64,000 nucleotides of DNA from Nageia nagi (lineage: Eukaryota; Pinophyta): assembly GCA_050084985.1 (NCBI GenBank), contig JBITNC010000001.1:201066001-201130000 (forward strand), given 5' to 3'. The notes beneath the pieces were generated by a model. It did no database searches. It saw only the letters and a list, made by a program, of their open reading frames with translations, and had not been told where the DNA came from. The position numbers and the translations under genes were made by a program. Positions 48,499 through 61,098 of this stretch are shown here, piece after piece (position 1 is the stretch's first letter; each line of letters begins with the position of its first letter).

Positions 48499-49354
48499 TA
48501 TAAACACCTAAAAATATCCCCTCTTTTGATAAATGAAAGAGGGGAATAAACTTTTAGGCAAATAATAAAGTTTTTCAAAGCCTCTTGATTGCTGATGATC
48601 TAGTACAATCGCTAGCAATCTAGTATAATTGTTAGTGATCATATCCAATCATTGGCACCCAATGGGTAATCGCTAGTGATCCTATAAATAGAAAACATAA
48701 AGAAAAAAATAGAAAAATGAGGTGCCCAAGGAAACAAGCTGATGGATCAAGGATTAGTCATCATTGATCCTACACTTTCCTTATGCAAATATAATCTATG
48801 GCAAGGTTGGATGAGATTTTTCATCCAGCCTTACCTTCCAAAATAGCAACTAATGCTACCTATGAAAATTTATAAATAATACTCCTTCTAAGGAGAGAAA
48901 GAGAGAGGATGAAATGCAACCTTACTCTACTGAATTAGATCCAGATTACTAAGTACATTTTAGTTTACTATTTTTGCTTATATGCATGTTTATTTCATGT
49001 TTATTCATTATAATCTTAGAGCATGAGCATGTATGTTTGATGGGTTGTTGGTTTGTGCATGTGTAGGATTCTAAGACTAACAATTGATTGAAGAAAAGAG
49101 AAGCTAAGGAGTTAGCAAGGAAGAAGCAATCAAAATAATTCTTATTGTAGGTTCAATCAAACAATATCTAAAGCTTGAAGACATCAACAAAGAATAACCT
49201 TTAAGAGACCTATATTATGCATTTTATTGAAGCCCTCCATTGCAAGGCAATATATAATCAAAATTGAGGTTTACTTAGAGATCAATAAAGAGTTTCTATT
49301 GGTTGTGATAACTTTTATTTTGGCATGCTTGCAAGGTTATTTTTTGAGTAAACA
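48499..49354 (+). repeat. 5' LTR of the 48.5 kb gypsy element
   Basis: It starts TATAAACACCTAAAAAT (TG worn to TA) and ends GTAAACA. A TATA box (CCTATAAATAG) lies at 48681-48691. A short palindrome (CCCCTCTTTTG ... GAAAGAGGGG) follows the start. The 3' copy would be outside the window, so the borders rest on the start motif and on the adjacent primer site. Confidence 0.65.
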
Positions 49355-49357
49355 TTT

Positions 49358-49377
49358 TGGCACTAGAAGAAGGGCCC
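49358..49377 (+). promoter_or_regulatory. primer-binding site
   Basis: TGGCACTAGAAGAAGGGCCC begins three bases after the LTR end. The TGG(C/G)(G/A)CTAGAAG form is familiar from plant gypsy elements. It differs from the TGGTGAAC site of the other two elements, so a different tRNA was used. Confidence 0.7.
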
Positions 49378-51180
49378 TCACATATAGGCTACATGAAAAA
49401 TGAGGTGTAGGGGGTATTTCTTGTTGTTTATATTTCATTTTTTATCTTTTATGTTTGTGGAATCACTACTAAAACTCATACTATTTTCCATTTTCTATTC
49501 TTTATTTTTTGTCTATGTGATCGATGGCAATCTATATCAAGCACCAGTGACTTGTATCAAAATGCCAGTGCCTTATATCAGAACACCAGTGACTTGTAAC
49601 AAAAATGCAAGCAATTTGTATTAAAATGCTAGTGATCTAACGATTTATATAAGATTGCCAGTGACTCTATATGAAAATCTGAAAACATCATCAACTCAAA
49701 AAAGAAGGTATAAGTTTCAACTTTCATGAATCCTAAAAGCATAATATAGGCATTAAGAAATGAAAAATAGAAAAAAACCCCTTATTTTTTATTTCTTTTG
49801 CTTAGATTTCATATAGGAAGGGTAGGTGTATGATTAAGGAATATGCATTGTTCATTTGCTTTGTTTGAATAAATTATATGAATTGTTTATCTTTGTGGGC
49901 TTTGGGAATAATAAATAAAATCATTTAATACTTTCTTTTATACCCACATATGCTCTCCCTTTACACTGAAAGGTGACCTTAAGTGATCAGAATGGGTATA
50001 ATGGGAAAGAAGTAAATGAACTTTTTTTTCCTTTTTAACTCTTTATCACTAAAATTGGTAAATAATTTTCACTAATTCACTTTCGCACTTGGAAGGAGGA
50101 ATGAATTTGCATTTAAAGAATGGAATGAATATAAAGTCAATTTAGTAGGGTAAAGGTAAACTCAAAATATTACATATTAAAACCCTTCTTTTCTACCTTA
50201 CCACTCCCAAGGAGATTGAAGGATTGTGACTCAAATGGGAGTCAAAAAATCTCATCTAAAGAAATCTATTACACATTAAAAACTCTTCCTATTTGCCTTA
50301 CCACTCTAAAAGGAGGTTGAAGGATTGTGACTCGATGAGGGTTTAAAGAATCACACTTAATTACTTTTGCACTTGAAAGGAATAAATGAATCTCATTAAA
50401 GCTTGGTTAAATAATCACACTAAATGGAAAATAAATCTTGTGTGTTAGATGAAGATCTCACTAATTAAAATATTACTTGTTTCACACTAAATAGAACATA
50501 ATTAAAGGACATGTATGTTGGGTTGGGGTGTAGTTATCATAAGTTTTTTATTCCTAATATATATGTATGATACCTTTCCTAAATGAATATCAATTAGTTG
50601 GAGGTGATGACCAACCATTTATTCTATACTCTTTGTGCACCCATTGATCTACACCATAAACCATAGAACCAAACCTAGAGATGAACACCAATTTCTTGGG
50701 TAAAAGTCATCACTTTTCATTGAGAAACTATAAAAAAGAAGGCTATGCTTGGATCCCACTATCAAGATAGTCTTTAGCGGCATTATTTGAGCCCCACTGC
50801 ACTAAGGGTACCATTTTGGGTACCAAGCCAATATTTTGCCATAGATTACCTATAGGATTCTAGCCTAACTTTGTTTAAACACTTGATCAGAAAAACCAAT
50901 CTAGGAAAATTAATAAAAAATAAAATAAATCATTCATATTTTTTATTAAAGAAAAAATAATTCAATTTATTAAACAAAATTAGACAAGATAATCACACCA
51001 TAAATGTTAGTTATAAATAGGTTGTTTGTGCATATATTTGCTTTTTCTCGATAATATAAAAGCCAAAAATAAAATATAATTGCTATGAACAATGTGTGTT
51101 ATTTTTTCCTAAGCTAATCAAAAATCAAAACCAAAACAAAAATCAACAGGTGTAAGGTTATAAAAAACAACAAAAGCAAA
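49378..51180 (+). other. leader of the 48.5 kb gypsy element with short repeats
   Basis: Degenerate 24-bp repeats of the type CCAGTGACTTGTATCAAAATG occupy 49540-49680. A unit of about 100 bp with CTTACCACTC and GAAGGATTGTGACTC is duplicated at 50173-50340. No protein motif is seen. Confidence 0.5.
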
Positions 51181-51189
51181 TGGTTAATA

Positions 51190-53100
51190 CTCATTCTCAA
51201 ATGGATCATCAACAATAAGAGCCATATGACCAAATCTACTAAGAGGAACAACCTAGTCATAGGTCTTAAAGGCCTAGTAAAGAAATATCAAGGAGAGGAA
51301 CTCCTTGAGAAATAGAAGATACCTTAAATGATGTAAGACAACATTTAACTAAATTAAGGATTCCTCATTCTTCTCATGTTCATAGTCTTCTCTTAGATCT
51401 AACTTATCTAGTAGAAAAAACACTAATAGGTAATAAGGAAGAAGTCATATCAAGGACTACTACTTCATCACAAATGCATTTGGCTTATGATGTATTATAA
51501 AATGGTCCTTTTAAATTGAAATATGATTATGTTACATGATATCTACTGGATGGACATCTTATCCAATCCTATATAATATGAGATGAATATACTCCTTCCA
51601 CCATCTCTACAAGGATGAATGAGTTCGATGATAGAGTTTTGATACATATGGATACTCCCATACTTAAACCAAGAAGCCATGCCAGGGTGTATAATGATGT
51701 TTATTATATTTTAAAAACTAATATACCTACCCCTAGGACTAGTTATGTTTCTTCTACCATGAGCTATGTAGATCCTAGTACTACTTCTACTACCTCAAGA
51801 ACTAGTCATAGGATCCCTGAATAAATACATAGGATAAATCTTGATCATTTAAGGTATAAGGTAAGAGAAATACCATTGTACATGTCTAGATCAAATCAAA
51901 ATTAGGCACAAATTCCAAATGAACAACAAATTATTTTATACAATCCAAATACACAAAAACTGAACCAACTTAGAAGATTAGGACAAGATCCATGTGTACA
52001 AACACAACTTGTGTTTCATGCATACCAAAGTAAAACACCTCTGGGGAAACCTCACAAATAATAGGTTCAAACTTGGATTCAAAATAATCCTAATAATAAA
52101 ATAGTAGATAATATGAAGTTGCCACTTAGAGGCAAGATCCTTATCTCCCCAAGGTCATGAAAATCATGAAAATCAAAATCATCATTTACCTAAAAAAAGG
52201 GAGGTTTTACTTGAGTAAGAACAACCTTCGAGACCCTCATTGCCTCATTCTAGACATGAAGTTCAAAATAATTATACTTTTAGACCTTTATATCAATAGG
52301 GGCAATGACAATTGCCTCTAAATCAAGCACCCTCGCCTACACCATATAGTAAAAATTATTATGGTGATCAAACATCATTCAAAAGAAGTTATCAATCATT
52401 TTCAACAAATGAACAAAGGAAAGGTAATAAGGATAATAAAAATCCTATTATTCCCACATAATTGACTAATAATATTTATGAAAGGTTAATAAAAATTAAG
52501 AAAATGTTACACCAACAAAAGAAGCATAAAATCTCTTACAAGACTATTTGTAATAAGCCTATACATCCTAGTGTTCCTAAGATTGATATCCCTTTCAAAT
52601 TTGAGATTCCAAAAATTGAATCCTTTAAAGGAAAAGAGGAACCTAAAGAACATATAAGACATTTTAAATATTTAGGTTATGTAATTTCTAACAATGGTGC
52701 TCTAAAGTTACATATCTTTCCTATGACACTTGCTGGGCAAGCAATGGATTGGTACAATACCTTAAGAGAACATAGCATCACAACATATGTGCAATTGGAT
52801 AATTTATTCTTAGAATAATTTAAGATAAATATCAAATACAAAACCACCATAACTGATCTCACAAGATTGCAACAATTTTAGGATGAGACAGTTATAGATT
52901 TCATTTCAAGATGGAGGGTAATCTTGATAAGCATGCCATATACTTTACCATAAGAAGAACTAGTGAAAATATTTAGTCAAAGTTGTCTAAGACCCATCAT
53001 TAGTACCTTATTGATTCAATAATAGAATACATTTGAAGAAGCAATCTCTCAAGCTATTGTAATAAAAAAGGTTAAAATCCAACATAGATAATTAAAGGGT
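51190..53100 (+). pseudogene. gypsy gag, decayed
   Basis: An upstream low-complexity part (for example EIEDTLNDVRQHLTKLRIP near 51310-51370) precedes the capsid core at 52560-53090. The core has FKGKEEPKEHIRHFK, FPMTLAGQAMDWYNTL, then, after a stop, FKINIKYKTTITDLTRLQQF and DFISRWR. This is the retrotransposon gag family pattern (FPxTLxGxAxxWF ... FxxxFxxxxLxRLxQ ... FxxR). At least five in-frame stops interrupt it. Gag would form the particle. Confidence 0.85.
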
Positions 53101-53274
53101 AAAAAGAAAGAGCCTTATGTTAGAAATAGAAATCAAGCTGAACAATTGACAAAACCAATGCCTGCTAACAAAGTTTATTATCTTATATATGGAGAATCAA
53201 ACCTTATACAAAATATACCTAATCCACAAAGTGAATAAAGAAAACCTAGGCCACATCCTAGAAAGTTTACTCCT

Positions 53275-53478
53275 TTGACTGAATCTTTGTATGATATTTT
53301 GAAAAAACTAATGGACCATCAAATGATCATATTGCTTGAAATAGGGCTTGAAATGCCAAATGAAAGAGATAGCAAATTGTATAATGAGAATGATTATTTT
53401 CAATATCATCACCAAAAGGGCCATACCATAGGTAAATGTATAGCATTACAACACAAGGTTCAAGATTTGATTGATTAA
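53275..53478 (+). pseudogene. gypsy gag zinc region
   Basis: A 67-residue frame with YFQYHHQKGHTIGKCIALQH and VQDLID. It matches the Tat-type YCxYHxxxGHxTxxCxxLxxxIxxLI pattern seen intact at 62.4 kb, but the first cysteine is Phe here, so metal binding is lost. Confidence 0.82.
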
Positions 53479-53989
53479 GGAAGATTACATGTAGACAACA
53501 CATTGACTATCCCTAATCAAAATCTAAGACTATATTAGAATCCTCTTCCTCATCACTAAGAAAATACTTTAGCATCACAAATACACTAAAATCAAGTAAC
53601 ACATAAAGGGTTTCAAGATGCTTCTACCTTTGTTGCTATGGTAAGCATAACCACAAGAGACCAAAGGGTGTAAGGGAGGCAAGCTAATATTCCCAATAAT
53701 CAAACAAATGATGCTATTATACAAACAAATATATATAAACTTCAACTTCCTAATATTTCAATAAAAGGAGATTTACAACATCAATTAAGAAACTCACAAG
53801 TGAATATGTCCTTGTTTGAGTTGTTACAACAATCTAAAAATCATAGAGAAGCTATGAACTAGTTGTTTCAAATAATAGAATTATATATTAATGATCCTCA
53901 AAGTTTTATGTCCTTTGTGGGGAATATTAAAACAAGTAAAAAACCCACTATTTAATTCTATGATCACAAAATTATGAAATCAAACCATT

Positions 53990-54310
53990 CATAGGGTCAA
54001 GATCCCCCATTACATTTCGTAGCCAAGATAGATGGGAAGGCTTTTAAAAAAATATTAATAGATGAAGCTTCTGTAATAAATATCATTTCTATAACTGCCT
54101 ATAAGAATTTGAATATTCCTTTGTCACACATATGTGTGCCTTCCTTACAATTAAGAGACTTTAATGATGCTTTGTAATTAATAATGAGATCTATATTGCT
54201 GCCCATCACTGTAGGATCTAAAACCATACAAACATTATTATAGGTTATTAAAGGAGATATAACACAATACAGCTTACTCCTAAGAAGACCTTGGATTAGA
54301 TACATGCAAT
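53990..54310 (+). pseudogene. gypsy aspartic protease, decayed
   Basis: The translation includes ILIDEASVINIISITAY, where the active-site stretch is usually (L/I)IDGG(A/S)S(L/V)NI, and LLRRPWIRYM, corresponding to the conserved LLGRPWI. The catalytic Asp is kept and the glycines after it are changed. Stops are present. Confidence 0.7.
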
Positions 54311-55580
54311 GTGTCCCATGAAAATATCATAATTATTTAAAATACATTCATGATGGGGTAGTACACTATGTACTTGGTGATGAAAATTCGTACTCCCATT
54401 GCAATCATATACATCTTTCAGGGAAGATTGCTTTGCCTTCCACTCATTAATTTACATTGCCTATGGTTCCTAAAAAGGTATCAATAGTAGATATTGATAA
54501 AGAAAGTGCTTCTCCAAGTTCTTTAAAGGGGAAAGATATTATTGATTCTGAAATACCTCATACACCAAAGATTAATAGGGATTCATTACTAAAAATAAAA
54601 TCAATAATCTTGGAAAAGCAAACTAGGAAGAAAGAGCATGAAAGGTGGATGAAGTAAATAAAGCTTCATCATAAAAAGCATCTTATCTAATAAATAAAAT
54701 AGATAATGATGATACAATAAAATATAAACCATTAGATATTTATCCCGTGACCATAAAATTGGTTGATTATGGAATAGGGGAATTTTTATTAATGATCTCA
54801 TTTTTAATGTTCCTATAGCTCAAGAAATAGGAAGATCTAAAGAGTCTCCTTGTGTGGTAGGGAAAGTAGTACCATTGGGTCAATTACCCAATCAAACACT
54901 TTTCATATATCAACATCCTATAGAACCACCTATCCTTCCTTTACCTTAGTATAATGAAGGTACTTTTTATGATTCATTATAATAATTGCCACCAAACATA
55001 AGAACATTTATCCAAAAATACTTTGATATTTCATTGGAAAGGATAAGGTTTTGGAAGGTACAAGAAAGGACCTAGATACACTATTGATATTCATTATCAA
55101 TTACCCAGTGATAAGATAAGATTAGGTTATAATAGCAAATATCGAGGAGTATCCAGTTTCAAGGTAATTGAGTTAGAACTTGAGCCCACAACATATGAAA
55201 GTTTATTTGAAGTACCTAAAGGGATGATAAATCAAGATGACATAGAATCTAAAACATTATTATTGGGAGGGTTATTCTTCGATATATCAATTAACATGGT
55301 AGAGATTGTAGAAATATGTGATGATATAATACCCCAAGTAAACTTTGATTGGTTTGGAAGTGATGAGTTTGAGACAATAGGATCAGAAAATTCAAATAGT
55401 TCTTCTTCATACTTTCTAGTGGATTAAGAAACTATAGATTTTACATTAATTCTTTAACAACCTACAATCAAATATTTCAAAGACATAGATATAATCTTAT
55501 AGACTATAAACTTGAATATTAATACTACTTTGGAAGATTAGTATGAAGCTAAAGATGAAGAATACAATGCTAATGATAAT
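54311..55580 (+). pseudogene. protease-RT spacer of the 48.5 kb gypsy element
   Basis: It is acidic, Asn-rich sequence with short open frames (54457-54657, 55224-55427). Protein fragments such as EIGRSKESPC and VPLGQLPNQT suggest an original coding spacer. No domain is recognised. Confidence 0.4.
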
Positions 55581-55589
55581 AATTAGATT

Positions 55590-55799
55590 CCAATACCAAA
55601 CTAATTAGAAGAAGGATCTCACATGTTAATTGAAGAAACAATTGAAATTAATTTAAGTAATGAACCTAATAGCCCTAAAATAATTCAATTAGGAAACTCC
55701 CTTACTGAAGATGAGAGAAAAGAGTTCATTACAATACTTAAAGAAAAATAAGAAATATTTGCATGGTTATATGTTGATATGCCTGGGCTTGATTGTAAT
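55590..55799 (+). pseudogene. gypsy reverse transcriptase N-terminus, interrupted
   Basis: It reads IEINLSNEPNSPKIIQLG, LTEDERKEFITILKEK, a stop, then EIFAWLYVDMPGLD, the conserved entry into gypsy RT. The frame ends at 55799, where the minus-strand LTR begins, so this RT was split by the later insertion. Confidence 0.82.
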
Positions 55800-56724
55800 T
55801 ATTTACAAATAAAATTGAGCATGCAAATAAATAAGCAGGTAAATGTCTACAAACCCAATATATTTGTATTCGAGCTTCAGATAGCAATTTATACAAAATA
55901 ATGAAAGAGATAATCAACTATAGAAATAGAACAAGTATTTTAACAAATGATAAACTCAAAATTATTTGCAAAACTTAGATTATACAACATAATAAGATAT
56001 ATGTATATGTAGTTAGGTATAATATGACACCACCTATCAAGATAGAAGTTATATACCCACCTCACGAAGTGTGCTTGAAATGAAGCTATTGACGAAGTCC
56101 TGGGATCCAACATTGTCCACACCTGAAATCATGAAGCTAAAAAGTCATAGAAGAAGGCCTCAGGTGGTGTTTGTTACACTGGATAGGAACACCAGTGGTC
56201 TGTATTCATCCATAGAGGAGCAACGATGGCCTTCGATAGGCTATGATCCATCTCCAATGAGTCTACACCTCCACTTAAATCTCAAGATAATTGCAGTATG
56301 ACACTCAGAGAAGTCTCTCAGTTGTTCAGAATGCTCGCAAGAAGGGGATATACAAAATTTGACTTGATAGGCGGTGTCAAGAGACACCTTACAATATGAT
56401 TGCCATTATCAAGACCATATGCGGGATCATGTGTATCCTTGATTATGGACTTACTATTAGATCCCTTATTTATATAGATAATAGATAATACAACCCATGG
56501 GTCGGCATGCATCTACATAAACAAGGCTAATTCACAACATTCAAGATAACCACACTAATAAACAAGATAATTCATGCAGTATTCAAGATAATCATTATAA
56601 AATTCACATTCAAGATAAACATTGATATTATCACATTAAGACATTCAAGACATATATTTAGATCGAGCATGTTTTCATTAATTTTATTGATTTAAAAACA
56701 TAAATTCATTTTTATGTGTTAATA
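55800..56724 (-). repeat. 3' LTR of the 55.8 kb gypsy element
   Basis: On the minus strand it starts TATTAACACATAAAAATG and ends at 55800 with a worn CA. Positions 55800-56247 align with 63554-64000. The length is 925 bp. Confidence 0.9.
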
Positions 56725-57799
56725 GATGCCCCACTTTGAATGTGAAATCGATAGAAAACATGAGGTGATCAGAGATTTTGTATTTAAAGTAAAAACAAAA
56801 TATCATAACAATGAAAGATTCTATAAGCATTGATAAACATTAATCATAAAATAAAATTGTGACAAACATTGCTAATACTAGAGATGGGTTGAGAAAACTT
56901 CTTTTGATATTACCTTGGGCATGCTTGGCCCTTGCATTTTTTTTTTGATATATGAATGCCATAGAAGGTGATAATCTAATATATCTGATACTCTAATAAC
57001 CTTGCTGCAACACTAATGACTCATGACAACAAACCTGACAACACACATACACAAGATGATGACCTGACAGATGACCTAACCACACATGATGACCTGACAA
57101 CCACTCGACCAGACCACATCACAAGACAAGACATGATAACCATGACAACACACATGACCACACATGACCACATACAGGGGAGAGCTAAGTTCCACACAAT
57201 TGTAATGGAAGCTGAGACTTCACACCAAGAGGTATGCTGCAGTTGCATAAGAACCAAACTCTGTAAGATATATGGGAGCTAAAACTCCATGCCAAGAGGC
57301 ATGATAAACTAATAAATGGGAGCTAAAACTCTGCACCAAGAGGCATGATAAGTTGATAAATGGGGAGCTAAAACTCCATGCTAAGAGGCATGATAAGCTG
57401 ATAGATGGGGAGCTGAAACTCCATGCCAAGAGGCATGATAAGCTGATAATACAACCCTGTGATACTTGGATGAGCTGAATTACTAGAAGAAGGAACACGG
57501 GTAGTCTAATTCTCATGGATATCGGAGGATGGGTGCTCCTCTTCTAACCTTAAACTGACTCTTTGATTTGGCTCCATGACATTTACTCACATGATCATTC
57601 CTTTAGTATACTTCACTACGACCCAGATGCACGCATCGACCCACAGGCCACCTAGATGTAATACTTCTTCAAATGCCTAGCATTGATGGGATTCTTGAGA
57701 ATCTCCCCATCCAATGTAGACAACCTATAAGCACCTATACCAAATACTTATATAATAAGGTATGGTCCAACCCAATTTGGCTCAAACTTTCCCTTAAGC
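56725..57799 (-). other. 3' untranslated region of the gypsy element
   Basis: It lies between integrase and the 3' LTR. It holds an ACA/GAC-rich stretch at 57010-57175 (repeated ACACATGA and GACCTGACA words) and the 45-bp array described separately. The open frames here are repeat artefacts. Confidence 0.6.
57205..57455 (-). repeat. tandem array, about 45 bp x 5
   Basis: The plus-strand word GGGAGCTAAAACTCCATGC or a variant starts at about 57274, 57318, 57362 and 57408, with a diverged first unit near 57209. Each is followed by CAAGAGGCATGATAA. Spacing is 44-46 bp except at the diverged first unit. Confidence 0.92.
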
Positions 57800-59061
57800 T
57801 CATCTCTGGCTGTAGTATTGGAAATATTCTCTAGGGACCACTCTCTTGCCATATGATCTTTTAATCCTTTGCTGATATGCTTTGAGGTGTTCTAATGTAG
57901 TGATTCTCTTTTCATCTAGTGCTTCAAGTTGATTCAATCTTGCCTCCAAATATTGTGGTTCCTTCATCACATCCTTGAGTGCAATCCTCAAAGATGGGAT
58001 CTCAATCTCAAGAGGGATAACTGCCTCATCTCCAAACACAAGAGAGTATGGGGTAGCACCTATTGCTATCCTTTTGCTTGTCTTATATGCCCATAAAGCA
58101 TAAGGTAATTGCTCATGCCAATCTGTCCCATTCTTCTTGATATTCTTGGCCAATATCCTTTTGATCATCTTATTTGTGGCTTCAGCCTACCCATTACCCT
58201 GAGGGTAGTAAACTGAAGAAAATCTCTAATCAATCCTCATTTTTTGGCAAAATTCTTTGATATCCTTACTCGTGAAGCTAGCCCCATTGTCCATAACCAA
58301 CCTTTGTGGTATGCTAAACCTACAAATGATGTATTCCTTGATGAACTTGATCACATGCTTCTGTATAGCTATTTTTAAAGGGATAGCCTCAACCCATTTT
58401 GTATAGTATTCTGTAGCAACTAAGATAAACTTGTGCCCCTCACTAGATGGTGGGTTAATAACACCCATGAAATCCATAGCCCACATAGAGAAAGGCCATG
58501 GCGATGTAACATAGTTCAATTCCTGAGTTGGTGTAAGCTCAAGATGTGCATGCCTTTGACATTGCTCACATTTCTTGACATGCTCAAAATAGTCATGCTC
58601 CATGGTAGGCCACCAATAACCCATCCTGATTAGCTTGCCAAAAACTAATCTCCCATTAAAATGCCCCCCACATGCCCCCCATGGGCATGCTCTAATACTG
58701 TCACAATTTCCTCAATAAGAAGGCACCTTAAAAGAATACCATTAAATGACCTTTTGTAAAGCACATCACCGATGATAACGTACCTAGTTGCAAGCCTCTT
58801 TATTCTGATTTGCTCTCGCTTATCAAAAGTAGTATCAATAAAATCATCCTTCAAATATTTATAGATATGTCGGGACCATGGAATCTCTTTATACCCAACT
58901 CTTTGGACCACACATATTGCACTTTCCTTGGTAGTGGATGAAGTTTCTAGGTTTCTGATGGTGAAGCTAGTTTCTTTGTCCTCAACTTCCAATCGTATAA
59001 GCGATGTCGCACTTGCCATTGCATCTGCTAGTCTGTTGCTACTCCTTGGGACACTTTCCAA
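57800..59061 (-). pseudogene. gypsy integrase
   Basis: In three blocks: the zinc region in 58645-59061 (HAHGGHVGG) continuing into 58226-58624 (MGYWWPTMEHDYFEHVKKCEQCQ, giving the HHCC); the core with MWAMDFMGVI (first Asp), YYTKWVEAIPL and RLVMDNGASF (second Asp); and the block 57800-58168 with GTDWHEQLPYALWAYKT and GATPYSLVFG. The third catalytic residue falls between the last two blocks. TAG stops at 58645 and 58226 and a frame change near 58630 break it. Confidence 0.9.
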
Positions 59062-59166
59062 TTGATATCCTTTGAAATGTGTGAGTAACTTGATGATGTA
59101 ATCCTTATAAGGGATAAGCTTTTCATCTTTGGTCTTGTAAACCTCTTTGACCTGCTTAACTATTAG

Positions 59167-59706
59167 CTATGAATCTCCATAAATATGTATCCATGAAATA
59201 CCAATTTCTATAGCTGCCTTCAAGCCTAATATAAGAGCTTCACATTCTACCATATTGTTAGTGCATTCAAATGATAATTTGTAAGACATAGGAATGATGT
59301 CATTCTGCAGGGATATTAATGCAATTCCTGCTCCTGATCCATGCATACACCTGGACCCATCAAAGTATAACTTCCAAGGTTTAGATTCTCTTGGAAATGG
59401 AACATTGGTGGTCCTATCATCATCATAAATAGACCATGGGTGGTCCTTCTCTGCAACCTCTGCCATATTTATTAATGCACATTCATCCTTGAATTCTTCT
59501 ATGAGCTTTGTACTATCCCCTATGGGGAATTCTGCAACAAAATCTACGATTACCTGTCCCTTAATTGATTTTTGCTTGACAAATCTGAGATCAAATTCTT
59601 GAAGTAACATGACCCATTTTGTTGCTCTTCCATCAAGGCAAGGCTTTGACATTAAGTACCTCAATGGATCTGCTTGTGTAAGCACATGTGTAGTGCTATT
59701 GATCAT
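59167..59706 (-). pseudogene. second (archaeal-type) RNase H, Tat clade
   Basis: The 179-residue frame contains WKLYFDGSRCMHGSGAGI (first Asp), NNMVECEALILGL (Glu) and IHIYGDS (Asp), the order of an RNase H domain distinct from the one following RT. A second RNase H between the normal one and integrase is the known hallmark of Tat-clade plant gypsy elements. The frame ends in TAG right after YGDS. Confidence 0.88.
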
Positions 59707-59712
59707 GTAATG

Positions 59713-61098
59713 CTACAACCTTTCAGTAGCAAACACCACACATTGACATAACTTCTCAATAGGAGTGTATCTAGTCTCATAATCCTTCAATGTCCTGCTG
59801 ATAAAATAGATAGCCCTCTCTTTACCATCTTCCTCCTTCTTAGCAAGCGTTACTCCAAATGCATGCTTTGTAGCTGAAACATAAAGCCAAAGAGGTTCTC
59901 CATGCCTATATGGAGCTAACACCGATAGGTGTAACAAATATTCTTTTATGTTATCAAATGAATCTTGACATTTATCATCCCATTTAAACTCAACATCTTT
60001 CTTAAGTAAACGAGACATAGGAGCTATCTTGTCCGTTAATTGACATATAAATCTTCTAATGGCCTGTATTTTACCTTGTAAACTCCTTAATTGCTTGAGA
60101 TTTGTTGGAGGTGCCATTTCTATGATGGCTTTGATCTTTTTGGGATCCACTTCCACACCTCTCCTTGAGATAATATGTCCCAAGAGTTTTCCTGATGACA
60201 CACTAAATACACACTTCTGTGGCTTAACTCTTAACTTGTACTATCTCATCCTCTCAAATGCTACTTTTAAATCTTGAACATGATCTTCTTTGTCCTTGGA
60301 TTTTATCAAAATGTCATCAACATATACCTCAACTGTCTTATGAATGAAATCATGGAACATAGCTGTCATGGCTCTTTGGTATGTAGCTCCCACATTCTTG
60401 AGACCAAATGGCATTACCTTGTAGCAAAAGTTGCCCCAAGGTGTTCTAAAAGCTATTTTATGTTGATCACTCTCTTTGATTTTAATCTGATTATATCCCG
60501 AAAAGCCATCTATAAATGACAACATCTCATATCCTACTAAACTGTCAATGATCATATCTATGTTAGGCAATGGAAAATCATCTTTTGGACAAGCCTTATT
60601 GAGATCCCTAAAATCAGTACACACTCTGATTTCACCTATAGGCTTCTTAACTGGAACTATATTAGCCATCCATTCTGACTAGTCTATGGGTCTTATGAAT
60701 CCAACTTCTAGCAATTTCTCTATTTCCTTCTTCACGAGCAATGAAACTTGAAAAGGCATTTTTCGTGGCTTTTGTTTTACTGGCATTACCCCTTTTTCAA
60801 CCACCAGGTTATGAACCATAAAATTCTCATCTAACCTTGGCATATCTTTGTAAGACCATGCAAATAGCTTGAAATAATTGTGAAAAGATTGAACTAATTC
60901 ATTTTGCAATGGTGCCTCAAGAAGCTTACCCATTTTTAGTATTCGTGGTATCTCTTGAGAGCTGATATTAACTTCAATTTCTTCATTCAACCAAGTAACC
61001 TTAGCTTCTGAGGGCAAAGGGAATGGTAACTCTCCCAATCCCTCAATCTTGTCATCTCTGGATTCCTTGAAATAAGCATGTATATCTAGACAATGCAT
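59713..61098 (-). pseudogene. gypsy reverse transcriptase and RNase H
   Basis: One frame is interrupted by TAG codons at 60679 and 60241. 60679-61098: FAWSYKDMPRLDENF, VKQKPRKMPF, EIEKLLEVGFIRPID. 60241-60669: VCTDFRDLNKACPKDDFPLP, LSFIDGFSGYNQI, FGLKNVGATYQRAM and the catalytic YVDDIL. 59713-60201: the connection GHIISRRGVEVDP, then the RNase H part LYVSATKHAFGVTL and ETRYTPIEKLC. The catalytic aspartates of RT are kept. This is the best-preserved gypsy RT in the window. Confidence 0.93.

Larger units (their letters stand above)
48499..55799 (+). mobile_element. Ty3/gypsy element (Tat-like), 5' part
   Basis: It has a 5' LTR, a primer site, a long leader, gag, protease and the first part of RT on the plus strand. 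It is cut at 55799 by another gypsy element in opposite orientation, so the rest would lie beyond the window. The gag zinc region and the FAWLYVDMPGLD stretch resemble Tat-type polyproteins. Stops such as the TAA, TAG, TAA series at 52.8-53.0 kb show it is dead. Confidence 0.8.

Noticed and set aside
49460-49475. CACTACTAAAACTC as a possible CACTA left end
   Set aside because: Only the first eight bases match and no subterminal repeats or paired right end follow; it lies inside a gypsy leader.
57016-57516. Asp/Thr-rich plus-strand frame and Leu/Ser-rich minus-strand frames
   Set aside because: They are translations of the ACA/GAC-rich stretch and the 45-bp tandem array in the gypsy 3' untranslated region.
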